Shown here in pieces: positions 21,694-34,519 of a DNA stretch of 64,000 bases; within the stretch, counting starts at the first letter, position 1, and each line of letters starts with the position of its first letter. The position numbers were made by a program, and so were the translations under genes. Origin of the DNA: Calvatia gigantea (Eukaryota; Basidiomycota; Agaricomycetes; Agaricales; Lycoperdaceae); assembly GCA_025093985.1 (NCBI GenBank), contig JACAAK010000004.1:744001-808000 (forward strand), read 5' to 3'. A model generated the notes under the pieces. It saw nothing but the letters and a program-made list of their open reading frames with translations. It was not told where the DNA came from and searched no databases.

Positions 21694-22434
21694 TACCAAT
21701 TGTTGGATTATGTGTTACTTGTAGCAGAAGGGGGGAGGGATATGTATTGGGTTAACCTTGATGTTGCAGATAAATAGTGGCTGGTTCTCTTGGCCACCTG
21801 AAGTCTCATCAATAAAGAAAACTGCTCATACACCATCTAGCAATCAGTGACAGGCATTGTGTTTGATCATTGCTTGAACTATATGGTGATACCATGCAGG
21901 GGGTCAGAAGTCCAGGCCCCCTGAGTCAGAGTTAAGTATCTGGAGAATAAAAGGGGATGTTGTCTTGGTAATGGCAATTAGCATGGAGTCTGCTTGTCCC
22001 TCCAGTGATCTCAGTTTCTCATCAATGAACCAAGTAGAACAAGACAATTGGGGGCTCCATGATCACAGCAGTAAGAATTGGTTCATGCACCTGAAATTAC
22101 CTGGTACCTGATACACTAGGTTGACAGAATACCCCAATGATAATGTCTCAGATGGATGTTAAAGGGTTCTGAGTTTGGCAGTGTTCTGTTAGCACAGGGT
22201 ATATGCAAACCAGATCCCAGTTACCAGGGCATGGATCACATATATGAACAATGAAATAGTTGAGCATAACATGATACAGTATATTTGGGCAAGTCAAGCT
22301 GCAAATGTCTTAATTAGTTGGGTGTTTCAGGTCTGGTCTCAAAAACACCCTAACATCCCCACATGACCAAGTGACTGCACACCTGTTCCCAAGAGGCATC
22401 TCATGTTGTCATCTAGAGGCTTCTGCCAGCCCTT
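21694..22434. other. Duplicated spacer between DUF6533 copy 3 and CCT2 copy D
   Basis: The spacer is homologous in blocks to 14015-14690 but almost free of CpG. No coding sequence supported. Confidence 0.4.
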
Positions 22435-23347
22435 CTATCGTGCATGGTGCAGCTTCACTAATATGCAGGTGAGAGATTATGCAATAATAGGTGAGCCATA
22501 TATCTAATTCCATCTGTACAACCTATGGAAGAAAGGCTGGGAATGCGTGCCTCTCATTGTCTGTTTGTGACTCACCCTCAGCACTCTCATCAAGTTTACC
22601 CTCAGGCCTAAAGGTATGAACAAGGTCCTTCAACCAGTTCCAACAGGTGAAAGATTTACAGAATGGAGCAGTGAAGATCATCTTGAAAGTCTAGGACAAT
22701 GGAGTGAAAGTTGGTCCAACCTATGTGGTACTGGTGGCAGAGCTGTTGCAAGAAGCAGAGAAACAGATCAGGTGGGAGATTTACCTGCAGGACTGAATGT
22801 TGGTGGGCTTGTAAATTGAAGGACCCTATTGACTTTAGCCAAAGTTCATTAATGTTCAATGGTCATGGAACCTCAAACATTATCAACACAGAAGGATTTC
22901 AGCAACTTGTGAACATGTGAACAGTGCTCTGATTTGATACCTGGCCCTTGTCCTTCTGAAACCATGTATTTCTACATGTTTCATGTCTGACGTCTTGATC
23001 CCTTGTCTGCAAGTGGCATATCTGTTATTTGTGTCAAGCATGTCCTAGCATTGGTCGAGAAGTTGGGGGACCAGACAGACAACCCCATGCAAAATTCCCT
23101 CAAGATGTGAAGATTGTGGCATCATGAGTTCAGTTGCATTGAAGGAGTGAGAGGGAGGGTTCCCATGCATCATTTGTGTGTGGCTTTTTTTAACAGGCTG
23201 ATATTTTGACTCAACATTGCAGAGATGACACTATTATTGAAAGTCTAAGCTCAGGATAGGGACTACTGGCCATTCTTGCATGGATGTCATACTGGTTGAA
23301 GGTGCACTATCATTCTCTTGGACAAAAGAAAACAATATCCAAGACAG
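22435..23347 (+). pseudogene. CCT2: CCT2 (TCP-1 beta) pseudogene, copy D, cut by element G1
   Basis: The shared start block CTTCTATCGTGCATGG is at 22432. A segment reading LRPKGMNKVLQPVPTGE lies near 22596-22648 (cf. TLGPKGMxKIL). Just before the break, LLKVxAQDRDYWP lies near 23235-23272 (cf. LSSKVLAQDKDYF). Stops and frameshifts are present, and CpG is nearly absent compared with copies A-C. The copy ends abruptly at 23347, where the 5' LTR of G1 begins. The right flank of G1 (50361 onward) does not resume CCT2. Confidence 0.65.
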
Positions 23348-23658
23348 TGTTGTGAACTTTCACCAATTGTATCAGCTCCATACTTGTCTGCATTCTCAAC
23401 CATCCTTTGTATTTGTTTCAGTTATTTACAGTCCCAGTAATCTCCAAGTAGTGACTCATAGAACTACTATGCCATTATCATCGGACATTTCAGGTAGTTA
23501 ACTCCATCCATTCAACTGGATGTCTCTCGTATTTAAGCGTACATACATGCTCCTATATTCAGTATGCTTAACCACCTCTTGTTCTCCTCCCCTTACTCAG
23601 CCCTCAAGTCTTAGCCCAAAGTTGCAACCTGAGGTAAACTCAGACTAAGGTTGTAACA
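23348..23658 (+). repeat. 5' LTR of G1
   Basis: 311 bp from TGTTGTGAAC to TTGTAACA. TATTTAAG at 23530 lies 34 nt before ATGCTTAACCA (23564-23574). That 11-mer is the reverse complement of TGGTTAAGCAT at 23661-23671, just after the LTR. Confidence 0.85.
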
Positions 23659-23660
23659 TT

Positions 23661-23671
23661 TGGTTAAGCAT
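23661..23671 (+). promoter_or_regulatory. Primer-binding site of G1 (candidate self-priming)
   Basis: TGGTTAAGCAT starts 2 nt after the 5' LTR, where a gypsy primer-binding site is expected. Besides tRNA priming, it can pair over 11 nt with the LTR sequence at 23564-23574, which lies at the likely transcript start. Confidence 0.55.
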
Positions 23672-23737
23672 CCCCACCTCACCTTGCAAGGAGTAGGCTG
23701 AAACAGGCCTGAACAAAGACAACCCAGGAGCTAGTAT

Positions 23738-24880
23738 ATAAGCTCAAACCCAGATGAATATAGAGAACCAAATCTTGAAGTCACTGATGATGAATCTGAA
23801 GCATTGAACAAAGAAGAAACAGGGAACCCCGAAGTACCTGAAGAATCAACCAGAGGAACACATGACAAACCTGGAGCAAACCCAGCAGAAGAAGAAGTAC
23901 TATCAGAACTTCTAAATGAACTCAACCTAGCAGAGGAAGAGTTAATCCATCAGAAAAACCCAGGACAGGAGAAATCAGACAAATCAAGCTCAGACAAAAC
24001 AGAATCAGAAACCAACTCCAATATGACTGACAACGCAGTAGTACCTGCAACAGTGCCCAGTGGGAAAGGCTTAGTGCCAGACCTGGGATTTTTCAATGGC
24101 ACCCGCACCAAATTTGATGACTGGTGGAGAGCAATGATGCTTTTCATGAAGTTCAACAAAATAGTCTCAGTGGATGATAAAGCTATAGTGGTCTTAGCCA
24201 GGCTAAGAGAAGGAACAGCAGGAGCCTATGCTGTCATGAAGGCCCCACAAATCTTAGATGGAGAAGACTTGGTAGATTGGAAAGCATTCTCCGAGGACTT
24301 TAGGAAAACTTTCTCCAATGATGCCTCAAACAGCAAAGCAGAATGGCAAATCAAAAAGTTCAAACAAGGGAACAAAAACACAGCTGACTATCTAATTGAA
24401 TTCCAAGTCCTAAAAAGCAAGGCAAAAACAGACAACAAACATGCAATGTTCCTACTCAAGAAGAATGCCAGGCAGGACATCATCCATACCATCACAGACT
24501 ACCCACCTAGCACCAGACCAGACACCTATGCAGAATGGACAGAAGCCATTCTCGCCATAGGACAAGGATATGAAGCATCAGAATACTAAAGAGATAAGAA
24601 AACCAACACCGGAACAACCTATAAAGGAATGGAAGAACCAATGGAGATAGGAAGCTGATGCCACACTTTCAATGCTGAAGGGAAACCCAAATGCTATAAC
24701 TGTGGCATCTTTGGACATATGGCAAAAGATTGCAAGAAGCCCAAAGGGTTAACCTGCTACAATTGCAGTAAGGCAGGCCATATAGCAAAGGCCTGCACTG
24801 CACCCAAGAAGATACAGGTCTGAGGAGTTGAGGAAGTTGGTGATGAAGAAAAAAAGGATTTTTCTGAAGACTCCGAGTAG
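23738..24880 (+). pseudogene. gag: Gag of G1
   Basis: The frame is colinear with the intact gag of G5 (51325-52473), but the initiator is ATA at 23738 and a TAA appears near 24587 where G5 has CGA. The acidic N-terminal part is followed by the gag core (GFFNGTRTKFDDWWRAM, WQIKKFKQGNKNTADYL) and two CCHC knuckles ([28 protein letters not shown]). Gag would form the particle shell and bind RNA. The reading frame ends at TAG 24878-24880, the same place as in the relatives. It cannot be expressed as is. Confidence 0.85.
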
Positions 24881-27800
24881 GTGCTACCTCGAGAGTCAAA
24901 AAGCTTGTATCTAGGATATCAGACAAATTTTACACTGATTCCTCAGAGAAGAAAGCGTGAACTAAACCTAAAAGGAAAAATACAAACAACAAAAAAGGAG
25001 ATAATAGTGGACACAATTGTCGACTTGGGATGCACAACCAGCAGCATCAGCAAGAAACTGGTAGATGAAGAAGGACTCCCCACCTAAAAACTGGAACAAC
25101 AAATCTTGGTACTGAATGCAGATGGAATACCAAACTAGGGTAGAAAAGTGACAGGAAACAGCTATAATTGACATAGATATCCAAGGGCACAAAGAACAGA
25201 TTGAAGCTTTAGTCATACAACTACAAGACTATGCAGAAGTCTTTCTGGGACGTGACTGGCTGGTCAAATACAACCTGGAAGTAGATTGGAACAATGGAGA
25301 AATCAAGTTCACCTGATGCCCACCAAACTGCCAATTCCCCCACCAAAACATCCCTATCATGGAAAAAATATGGAGCATGGCCACTACAGAAGACTTATGG
25401 GAAGAAGAAGATGAACCAGACCTGACTAAACTGGAAGATTTACCAGATTATGTACAACCAGTTCACATATCTATTCAACAAAACAACATTCGACAAACTC
25501 CCAGAATGAACCAAATGGGACCATGAAATAGTTCCTAACAGAAGATGCCCCAAAGGAAATAAGTGCAGGAATGTACAACATGACAGTCAAGGAGCAGGAT
25601 GAACTCAAAGCATTCATCAAAGAAAATCTGGAATCAGGATGAATACGACCATTGAAATCCCCATATGCAGTACCAACCTTCTTCATCCCCAAGAAAAGAT
25701 GGATCCAAGAGGTTAATCCAAGACTATAGATGGCTAAACAATGTAGTAGTCAAAGACAAAATGCCACTGCCAAGAATTAGCGAAGTAATTGACAAGCTCA
25801 GAAAGGCCAAATATTTCAACAAACTTGATATCATCTGGGAGTATAACAATATCAGGATCAAGGAAGGGGACAAATGGAAAGTGGTGTTCCTCACCAACGA
25901 AGGACTTTTTGAGCCAACAGTTATGTATTTCAGTCTTAGCAACTCGCCGGGGACCTTCTCCAGAATAATGACAAGCATCTTCTGCAATCTCTTACAAAAT
26001 GGAGACATTGTAAACTACATGGACAACTTCGCCATCCCCGGAGATACCAAAGAACAACTAAAAGAACAAACAATATGATTCCTGGAACGCACAGTGCAGT
26101 ATAACCTATACTTCAAATGAACCAAATGTATCTTTGATGCAGAAGAAATTCCAATGCTAGGAGTCAAAGTGGGACATGGACAAATTGAAATGGAAGAAGA
26201 AAAAGTCAAATCAGTATGAGATTGGCCTGAGCCAAAAAACACAAAAGGGGTAGAAAGATTCCTAGGCTTCGCCAATTACTACCGACATTTCATCAAGAAC
26301 TTTAGCAAGATCACAGGGCCATTAAACAAGCTCAAGGGAGTAACTACATGGGAATGGAACCAAGAACACCAGGTGGCTTTTGACCATCTCAAAAAATGCA
26401 TCACCGAAGAGCCTGTCTTAACTCTACTACAAAGACAAGGTTAGTTTAGGGTAGAAGTTGATGTGTCAGACTATGCATTAGGAGGCATACTATTCACAGC
26501 TACAAGAGGCCAAATAGGCACCTGATCACCTTCACATCATGAACATTATCACTAGCAGAACACAACTATGAAATATATGACAAAGAGCTATTGGCCATTA
26601 TCCATGCCCTGAAGGAATGGAGACATTACCTACTAGATGCTGAAGAGAAATTTGAAATCTGGACCAACCATGAGAACTTAAAATACTACTGAGAACTGCA
26701 AAAACTGAACAGACTAACAAGCCCGATGGTACCTATACTTACAGGACTACAACTTCACACTATGACATGTACCCAGGAAGACAAACACAAAGGCCAACCT
26801 ATTGTCCTGAATCCACCAAATACCAGAAGAACAAGAAGACAAACTAGTTACCATGATCCAAGAAAGCTGGCTATAGACAGAAAACACAGATGATCCTGTG
26901 CTCTTACAGACAGAATTATTCCTTGAGCCAACATTCCTAGAATAGATCTGGAACAAGTCTCAGTGTGAGACAACAGTCCTTACTGAGCTAAGGAAACAGG
27001 AGTCCAAGCTTACCGAAGACCACAGAACTATCTACAGACAAAATAGCATATACATCCCACCCGATCCGAAGCTATGAGAAGAGATCCTAGCACAATATCA
27101 CAACATTCCAGATGCGGGGCACCCAGGCCAGAATAGAATGATGGAACTAATCAACCATGACTACTGGTGGCCTACAATGCAAAAAGACATAAAGAGGTAC
27201 ATCCGAGGGTACCAAGCCTGCCAGAGGAATAAAACTAGAATAATACCACTTAAATCACTGCTTCACCCCCTCCCTATACTGAATGGACCTTAGGAAGAAA
27301 TCAGCATCAACATGATTGGACCATTACCAGAGTTAGAAGGGAAAGATGCAATACTAGTCATCGTTGATTGGTTCACAAAAATGATATGACTCATAGTGAC
27401 AACAATGGATGTTTTATCTAAAGACATTGCAAGGGTTTATCGAGACAAAATATGGAAGCTGCATAGACTACCAAGGAAGGTACTGAGCAACTGAGGACCC
27501 CAATTCGTGTCAGAATTCACCAAGGAGTTATTCAAAGGACTTGGTATAGAACAGAATCTATCAATGGCATATCACCCACAAACTGATGGTCAAACAGAAT
27601 GCATCAACAGAGAAGTGGAAACATACATCTGCCTATATTGCAATTATGATCAAAATGACTGGGCAGAGTGGCTTCCCATCACAGAATTCCAGTACAATGA
27701 TAAATGACACAGAGGAACACAGGAAATGCCATTCTTCCTAAACTATGGAAGGAACCCATGGAAGGGCAAGAATGAGCCAGCAACAAACAACCCCATCACC

Positions 27801-28409
27801 ACAGAATTCCTAAAACACCTTCAGGCCACCTGAGACAATGCTGCATCAGCACTACAGACATATTAAGAAAAGATGAAACAACAACATGACTGCAGTAAAA
27901 CCCACACCACGACATATCAGATAGGTGATGTGGTATGGCTAGAAAACACCAACATCCATACCAATCAAATATCAAAGAAACTAGGCCAAAAACAGTATGG
28001 GCCTTTCCTTATTAAGGAAAAAATAGGAGAAGTGGCATATTAGCTAGCATTGCCAGAAGAATGGGCCATCCATGATGTATTCAATGAACAACTCCTAACA
28101 CCAGCTCACAAGGCTAAGTTCCTGAGCCAAAGACAACTATCAGCACCTGACCCGGTCATCATCAACAATGAAGAGGAGTACGAAGTAGAGGAGATCCACA
28201 GACAAAGGAGACATGGAAGGGGCTATCAATTTCTAGTCCATTGGAAGGGGTATAGCAACAAAGAAGATATGTGGACAGTGGAATCCAACTTGGAAAATGC
28301 AAAGGATGCCATACAGGACTACCAAAAAAGGCATCCGGAGAATGCCCATAAAAGAGGGGACAAGAAACACAAAAAAGCATCAAACAAACCAACCAAACCA
28401 AGAAGTTAA
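24880..28409 (+). pseudogene. pol: Pol of G1 (protease, RT, RNase H, integrase, chromodomain)
   Basis: Domain order is as in G5: aspartic protease (a DLGCTTSSIS relic of DSG near 25022), reverse transcriptase near 25700-26080 with the catalytic motif changed to YMDN (NYMDNFAIPG), RNase H, integrase zinc finger and core (YHPQTDGQTECINREVE near 27570), and a chromodomain near 28215-28340 (GRGYQFLVHWKGYSN). There are many in-frame stops. Small indels, such as one extra T near 25940's upstream protease start (about 24935), shift the frame, unlike in G2, G4 and G5. It is inactive and the oldest member of the family here. Confidence 0.85.
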
Positions 28410-28413
28410 AAAC

Positions 28414-28546
28414 ATGTCTGCCTCTCAATCTAACTGAATTGCCATTGACTCCCTCATCCACCCCACCCCAACCAAAATCTCCTCTTTACTGTTCCCTAGA
28501 GCCAGGCAATGGGAAAGCACCTGCCCCCCAGGAAACCCGTTACAAC
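28414..28546 (+). pseudogene. ORF3 of G1, 5' part
   Basis: Begins MSASQSN 4 nt after the pol stop, has an early TGA, and is cut at 28546 by G2. Codons ending in QETRYN join to NLANTPFPVQG after 49179, once the 5-bp target duplication ACAAC is discounted, as in the uninterrupted G5 ORF3. Confidence 0.8.
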
Positions 28547-28851
28547 TGTTGTGAACTTTCACTGATCATATTGCATTCTTTATCCATCTACATTCCTATC
28601 TCCTGTGTACCTGTTTCAGCTATTTCCTACTGAGTGATCTCCGAGTATGACTCCAACTAACTACAATGCCATCCCTATCGGACATTTCATGTAGTTCCCC
28701 ATCCATTCAACTGGATGTTCTTGTAGTATTTAAGCATACATACATACTCATGTATTCGGTATGCTTAACCACCTAGTTCTTCTCCCCTTACTCACCCTCA
28801 AGACTTAGCCTAAGCTGCAACCTAAGGTCTTGTCAGACTAAGGTCATAACA
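28547..28851 (+). repeat. 5' LTR of G2
   Basis: Runs from TGTTGTGAAC to GTCATAACA. The LTR motif ATGCTTAACCA at 28761-28771 pairs with the leader TGGTTAAGCGT at 28854-28864 except at one CpG-derived position. Confidence 0.9.
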
Positions 28852-28929
28852 TTTGGTTAAGCGTCCCACCTCACCTTGCAAGGAGTAGGCTGAAACAGGC
28901 CTGAACAGAAGCAACCCAGGAGCTAGTAT

Positions 28930-30042
28930 ATGAGCTTGAACCCAGATGAATACAGAGAACCAAATCTCGAAGTCACTGACAATGAATCTGAAATATTAGA
29001 CGAAGAAAAAACAGGGAACCCTGAAGTACCTGAAGAAACACACAACGAACCCAGAGTAAACCCAGCAGAAGAAGTATTATCCAAACTTCCAAACGAACTC
29101 GACCTAGCAGAGGAAGAGATAGCCCATCAGGAGAAATCAGACAAATCAAGCTCGGATGAAACAGAATCAGAAACTGACTCCAACATGACTGACAATGCAG
29201 TGGTGCCCACAACAATGCCCAGTGGGAAAGGCCTAGTGCCAGACCCAGGATTTTTCGATGGCACCCACACCAAGTTTGATGACTGGTGGAGAGCAATGAC
29301 GCTCTTCATGAAATTTAACAAGATAGTCTCAGCAGACTATAAAGCTATAGCAGTTCTAGCCAGACTGTGAGGAGGAACTGCAGGAGCATATGCAGCAATG
29401 AGAGCACCAGCCATCCTGGAATCTAAGGATTCAGTAGACTGGAAGGTCTTCTCTGAGGAATTTAGAAGGACCTTCTCAGACAATGCCTCAAACAGCAAAG
29501 TGGAATGGCAGATCGAAAAATTCAAACAAGGAAACCGAAACACTGCCGACTACCTAATCGAATTTGAAGTGTTGAAAAGCAAAGCCAAGACTGATAGCAA
29601 GCATGCTATGTTCCTGCTTAAGAAGAACACCCAACAAGATATCATACATACGATCACAGGCTATCCACCTTCAGCCAGACTGGACACATATGCAGAATGG
29701 AAAGAAGCCATATTGTCCATTGGACAAGGATACGAAGCATCCGAATACCAAGGAGACAGGAAGATGAACACTGGCACCACCTATGGAGGAATGGGTGAAC
29801 CCATGGAGATAGGAAGCAGGCGTTACATCTTTAATGACAAAGGAGAGCTGAAGTGTTACAACTGTGGCATTTTTGGCCATATCGCCAAGGATTGCAAAAA
29901 GCCCAAGGAGTTAATATGCTACAACTGTGGAAAAAAGGGACATATAGCCAAAGCCTGCACTGCACCCAAGAAGATCCAAGTCCAAGGAGTAGAAGAGGTC
30001 ACTGACGAAGAAGGGAAGGATTTTTCTGAAGACTCCGAGTAG
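28930..30042 (+). pseudogene. gag: Gag of G2
   Basis: 371 codons in one frame from ATG 28930 to TAG 30040-30042, with one internal TGA at 29368 where G5 has AGG-type arginine context and CGA is the likely ancestor. The gag core ([34 protein letters not shown]) is followed by two CCHC knuckles ([28 protein letters not shown]). The T5 tract about 20 nt before the stop, thought to mark the gag-pol shift, is conserved. Apart from the single stop the protein is colinear with G5 gag. Confidence 0.9.
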
Positions 30043-33000
30043 GCGCTACCTCAAGAGTCAAAAAGCTTGTATCTAGGATATCAGACAAATTCTACATGAT
30101 TCCTCAGAGAAGAAAGTGCGAACTAAATCTAAAAGGAAAAATACAAACGGCAGGGAAGGAGATAACAGTCAACACCATTGTAGACTCAGGGTGTACAACC
30201 AGCAGTATCAGCAAAAAACTAGTAGATGAAGAAAGACTCCCTATCTGGAAATTGGAACAACAAATTTTGGTACTAAACACAGATGGAACACCTAACCAAG
30301 GCGGAAGAGTAATGGAGACCACTACAATCAACATCGACATCCAGGGACATAAGGAACAAATCGAGGCCTCAGTCGTATAACTACAAGACAGAGCAGAAGT
30401 TTTCCTAGGACATGATTGGCTAGTTAAACATAACCCAGAAGTAGATTGGAACAACAGAGAAATCAAGTTCACCCAATGCCTGCCAGGCTGTGAATTCCCC
30501 CATCAGAACATTCCTATCACCAAAAAAATATGAAGCATAGCCACTATGGAAGACCTATGGGAGGAAGAAGACAAACTAGACCCGACCAAGCCGGAAGACC
30601 TACTAGACTACGTACAACCATTCACGCACTTGTTCAACAAAACAACATTCGACAAGCTCCCAGAATGAACCAAATGGGACCACGAGATAGTCCTAACCGA
30701 AGATGCTCCAAAAGAAATAAGTGCAGGAACATACAACATGATGGTCAAAGAACAGGATGAACTCAAGACATTCATCAAGGAAAACCTAGAATCAGGACGA
30801 ATATGGCCATCAAAATCCCCATATGCAGCACCAACTTTCTTCATCCCAAAGAAAGACGGATCCAAAAGGCTAATCCAAGACTACAGACGACTAAACAATG
30901 TGGTAATCAAAGACAAGACACCATTGCCAAGAATTGGTGAAGTAATTGACAAGCTTGGAAAGGCAAAATACTTCAATAAATTGGACATCATCTGGAAATA
31001 CAACAACGTCAGGATCAAAGAAGGAGACGAATGGGAAGCTGCCTTCCTCACCAATGAAGGACTCTTTGAACCAACAGTCATGTATTTTGGCCTAAGCAAC
31101 TCACCAGGAACGTTCTCCAGAATGATGACAAGCATCTTCCATGACCTTTTGCAAAACAGAGACATCGTAAACTACATGGATGACTTTGCCATTCTGGGAG
31201 ATACTAAAGAGCAACTAAAGGAACAGACAGTACAATTTCTGGAACAAGCGGCCTAGTACAATTTATGCTTCAAATGAACCAAGTGTATCTTCAATGCAGA
31301 AGAGATCCCAATGCTAGGAGTTCAGGTAGGACATGGATAAATTGAAATGGAAGAGGATAAAGTAAAATCAGTACAGGAATGGCCTGAACCAAAAAACACC
31401 AAAGGGGTAGAAAGGTTCTTGGGTTTTGCAAACTACTATCAGCGTTTCATCAAAAACTTTAGCACAATTGTGGGACCCCTAAACAAACTCAAAGGAGCAA
31501 CCACATGGGAATGGACACAAGAGCACCAAGACTCATTCAACCAACTCAAGAAACATATCACCGAAGAACCTGTCCTGACATTACCACAAAGACATGGCCA
31601 ATTCAGAGTAGAAGTCAACACATCAGACTATGCATTAGGGGGGGTACTCTCACAGCTACAAGAAGAAAAATGGCACTCCATTGCTTTCACATCACGAACC
31701 CTGTCGCCAGCAGAACAGAACTATGAAATATATGACAAAGAGTTGCTAGCCATTGTCCATGCCCTGAAGGAATGGAGACACTACCTCTTAGATGCCGAAG
31801 AACAATTCGAAATCTGGACTGACCATAAAAACCTGAAGTATTACCAAGAGCCACAGAAACTAAATGGATGACAAGCATAGTGGTATCTGCGGCTGCAAGA
31901 CTATGACTTCACGCTATGACATGTACCAGGAAAGACAAACACGAAAGCCAACCTACTATCCTGAATCCACCAAATGCCAGAAGAGCAAGAAGATAAACTA
32001 GTCACCATGATTCGAGAAAGCTGGCTACAAATGGAAGGCACAGACAGCACGGTACTCTTACGAGCAGAATTGTTCATTGAACCAAACTTCCTAGAATGAA
32101 TTCGAAGCTGAACCCAACAAGAAACAATAGTCCTAACTGAACTAAAGAAGCAAGGATCCCAACTCACCGAAGATGGTGGAGTAATCTACAAACAGAATAG
32201 CGCATACGTTCCACCTGACCAGAAATTATGAGAAGAAATCCTACAACAGTACCACAACACTCCAGACGCAGGACACCCAGGACAACACAGGATGATGGAA
32301 CTAATCAGCCAGGACTACTGGTGGCCATCAATATGAAAGGATGTAAAAAGATATATCTGAGGATGCCAAGCCTGTCAAAGGAACAAATCAAGAACAACAC
32401 TGCTCAAATCGCCACTACACCCCCTTCCAATACTAAACGGACCTTGGGAAGAAATCAGTGTCGACATGATCAGACCACTGCCAGAGTCTAAAGGAAAAGA
32501 CACAATACTAGTCATCGTGGACTGCTTCACAAAAATGATACGACTCTCAGCGACAACCATAGATGCCTCATCTAAAGATGTCACAAAGATATATCGAGAT
32601 GAAATATGGAAGCTACATGGATTACTGAGGAAGGTACTCAGTGACCAAGGACCTCAGTTTGCATCAGAATTCACCAAGGAGCTGTTCAAGGGGCTCAGTA
32701 TTGAACAGAACCTATCAATGGCATACCATCCACAAACGGATGGACAAACTGAATGCATCAACAGAGAAGTGGAAACCTACATCCGCCTGTACTGCAACTA
32801 TGATCAGGACGACTGGGCAGAATGGCTCCCTATCGCAGAATTCCAGTACAATGACAAGCAACATGGAGGAACATAGGAAACACCATTCTTCCTAAACTAT
32901 GGAAGGAATCCATGGAAAGGCAAGAACGAACCGACAATGAACAACCCCATTGCCACAACATTCCTGGGACAATTACAGGCTGCCCAAGACAACGCCTCAT

Positions 33001-33563
33001 CAGTACTATGGACGTACCAAGAAAAGATGAAACAGCAACACAACCACAGTAGAACCCATGCCAACACATATCAAATAGGAGATAAAGTATGGCTAGAGAA
33101 TACCAACATCCATACCAATCAATCATCAAAGAAGCTAGGCCAAAAATGGTATGGACCTTTCCTTATTAAGGAAAAGATAGGAGAAGCAGCATATCAGCTG
33201 ACACTACTGGATAGATGGGCCATCCATGATGTATTCAACGAACAACTCCTGTCACCAGCACACCAGGTAGAGTTCCCAAGTCAAAAACAGCCACCAGCAC
33301 CAAACCCAGTGATCATCAATAATGAAGAAGAGTATAAAGTAGAAGAGATCCACAGACAACGAAAATGGGGAAGGGGTTATCAATTCTTGGTCCATTGGAA
33401 GGGATATAGCAATGAAGAAGATATGTGGACAGTGGAGTCCAATTTGGAAAATGCGAAAGACGCCATAAAAGACTACCTAAAAAGGCATCCGGAGGATACC
33501 CATAAAAGAGGGGGCAGAAAACACAAAAAAGCATCAAACAAACAACCCAGACAGAGAAACTAA
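30042..33563 (+). pseudogene. pol: Pol of G2
   Basis: 1174 codons in a single frame, -1 relative to gag, overlapping the last base of the gag stop. Protease (VDSGCTTSSIS near 30180), reverse transcriptase (NYMDDFAILG near 31170), RNase H, integrase (zinc finger near 32270-32390; core with SDQGPQFASEFT near 32640 and DGQTECINREVE near 32740) and chromodomain (GRGYQFLVHWKGYSN near 33371) are all present. About a dozen in-frame stops interrupt it, mostly TGA where relatives have CGA. No frameshift is found. Inactivation is by point mutation alone. Confidence 0.9.
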
Positions 33564-33569
33564 ACAGAC

Positions 33570-34519
33570 ATGCCTGCCTCCCAGTCTAACCGTATCGCTA
33601 TCGACTCCCTCATTCACCCCACACCTACTAGAATCTCCTCCCTCCCATTCCCTGAGCCAGGCAACAGCTGAGCACCTGCCCCCCAAGGAATCCGTTTCAA
33701 TCTCGCTAAAACACCATCCCCTACACAAGGCCTCCTTGAAGCCTTACTCAAAGATGTTGACAAGGCAACCAACAGCAAAATCAAAAACATTACCGCCCAG
33801 AACAAATGACTGGTAGTAAACCGGCACATTACCCTCGCCACCGCTTGTATCACCTTCGCCGATATGTATGCTGGATTCACCAACACCTCCTCCTCCACCA
33901 ACCAGCATATTCCTGCCATCTTCCAAGCACTAGACCAGTCCACCCTCACCCCCAGCGAACAAGATCGCGTCCAAGGACTCCAGAGCCAAATTGATCTGGG
34001 CCTTGAGGTCTTTAACCACCTCGATATCGCCAACATATTTCTAGAGCTCGCTGACATAGCTATGAAATTACTTGGAAGAGACAAGTCAAATGAAGACCCC
34101 AACATCAACACCTTGGTCAACAGGATTCACATCACCCTTTCTGAACTACACGACACTGTTAACCCCATGCCGCCAACCCGCGCTGATACCCCCATGGACG
34201 AGGAAACCACAGTTTCAATGAAAGAAGAAGTCAATGCCCTCTGCCATTTTATAAAAACCATCATACCGCCACAGCTTGTATCAGTTTTTCTTCCACCCAC
34301 AAGATTCCGCACTGTACTGCCAGGGCAAGAAAAGGACCAACACTATTGGAACTCAATAGTCAAGAACTACTGGGACAGCTCCACTACCACCGACTTCCCA
34401 TACAATGGTGTCCCAGTCCCTATCCGGCAAGACAGACGAAGCCACTCATCTGTCTTCTTAGCACATTCCAATGAAGGAAAGTTCCTCATTGCCACCACTA
34501 AAAAAGCACTTGCCACCGC
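33570..34519 (+). pseudogene. ORF3 of G2, main part
   Basis: Starts MPASQSNRIAIDSL 6 nt after the pol stop. It contains LLEALLKDVDKATN, HITLATACITFADMYAG, LGRDKSNEDPNI, PPQLVSVFLPPTRFRTVLPG and KDQHYWNSIVKNYWDSST. Two TGA codons fall near 33669 and 33808. G3 splits it at 34519 inside KKALAT-AVVNGDF. The protein is about 330 residues, mostly polar, without an obvious signal peptide or membrane anchor. I recognise no domain. All four family members encode it after pol, so it is likely a genuine element gene. Confidence 0.8.
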
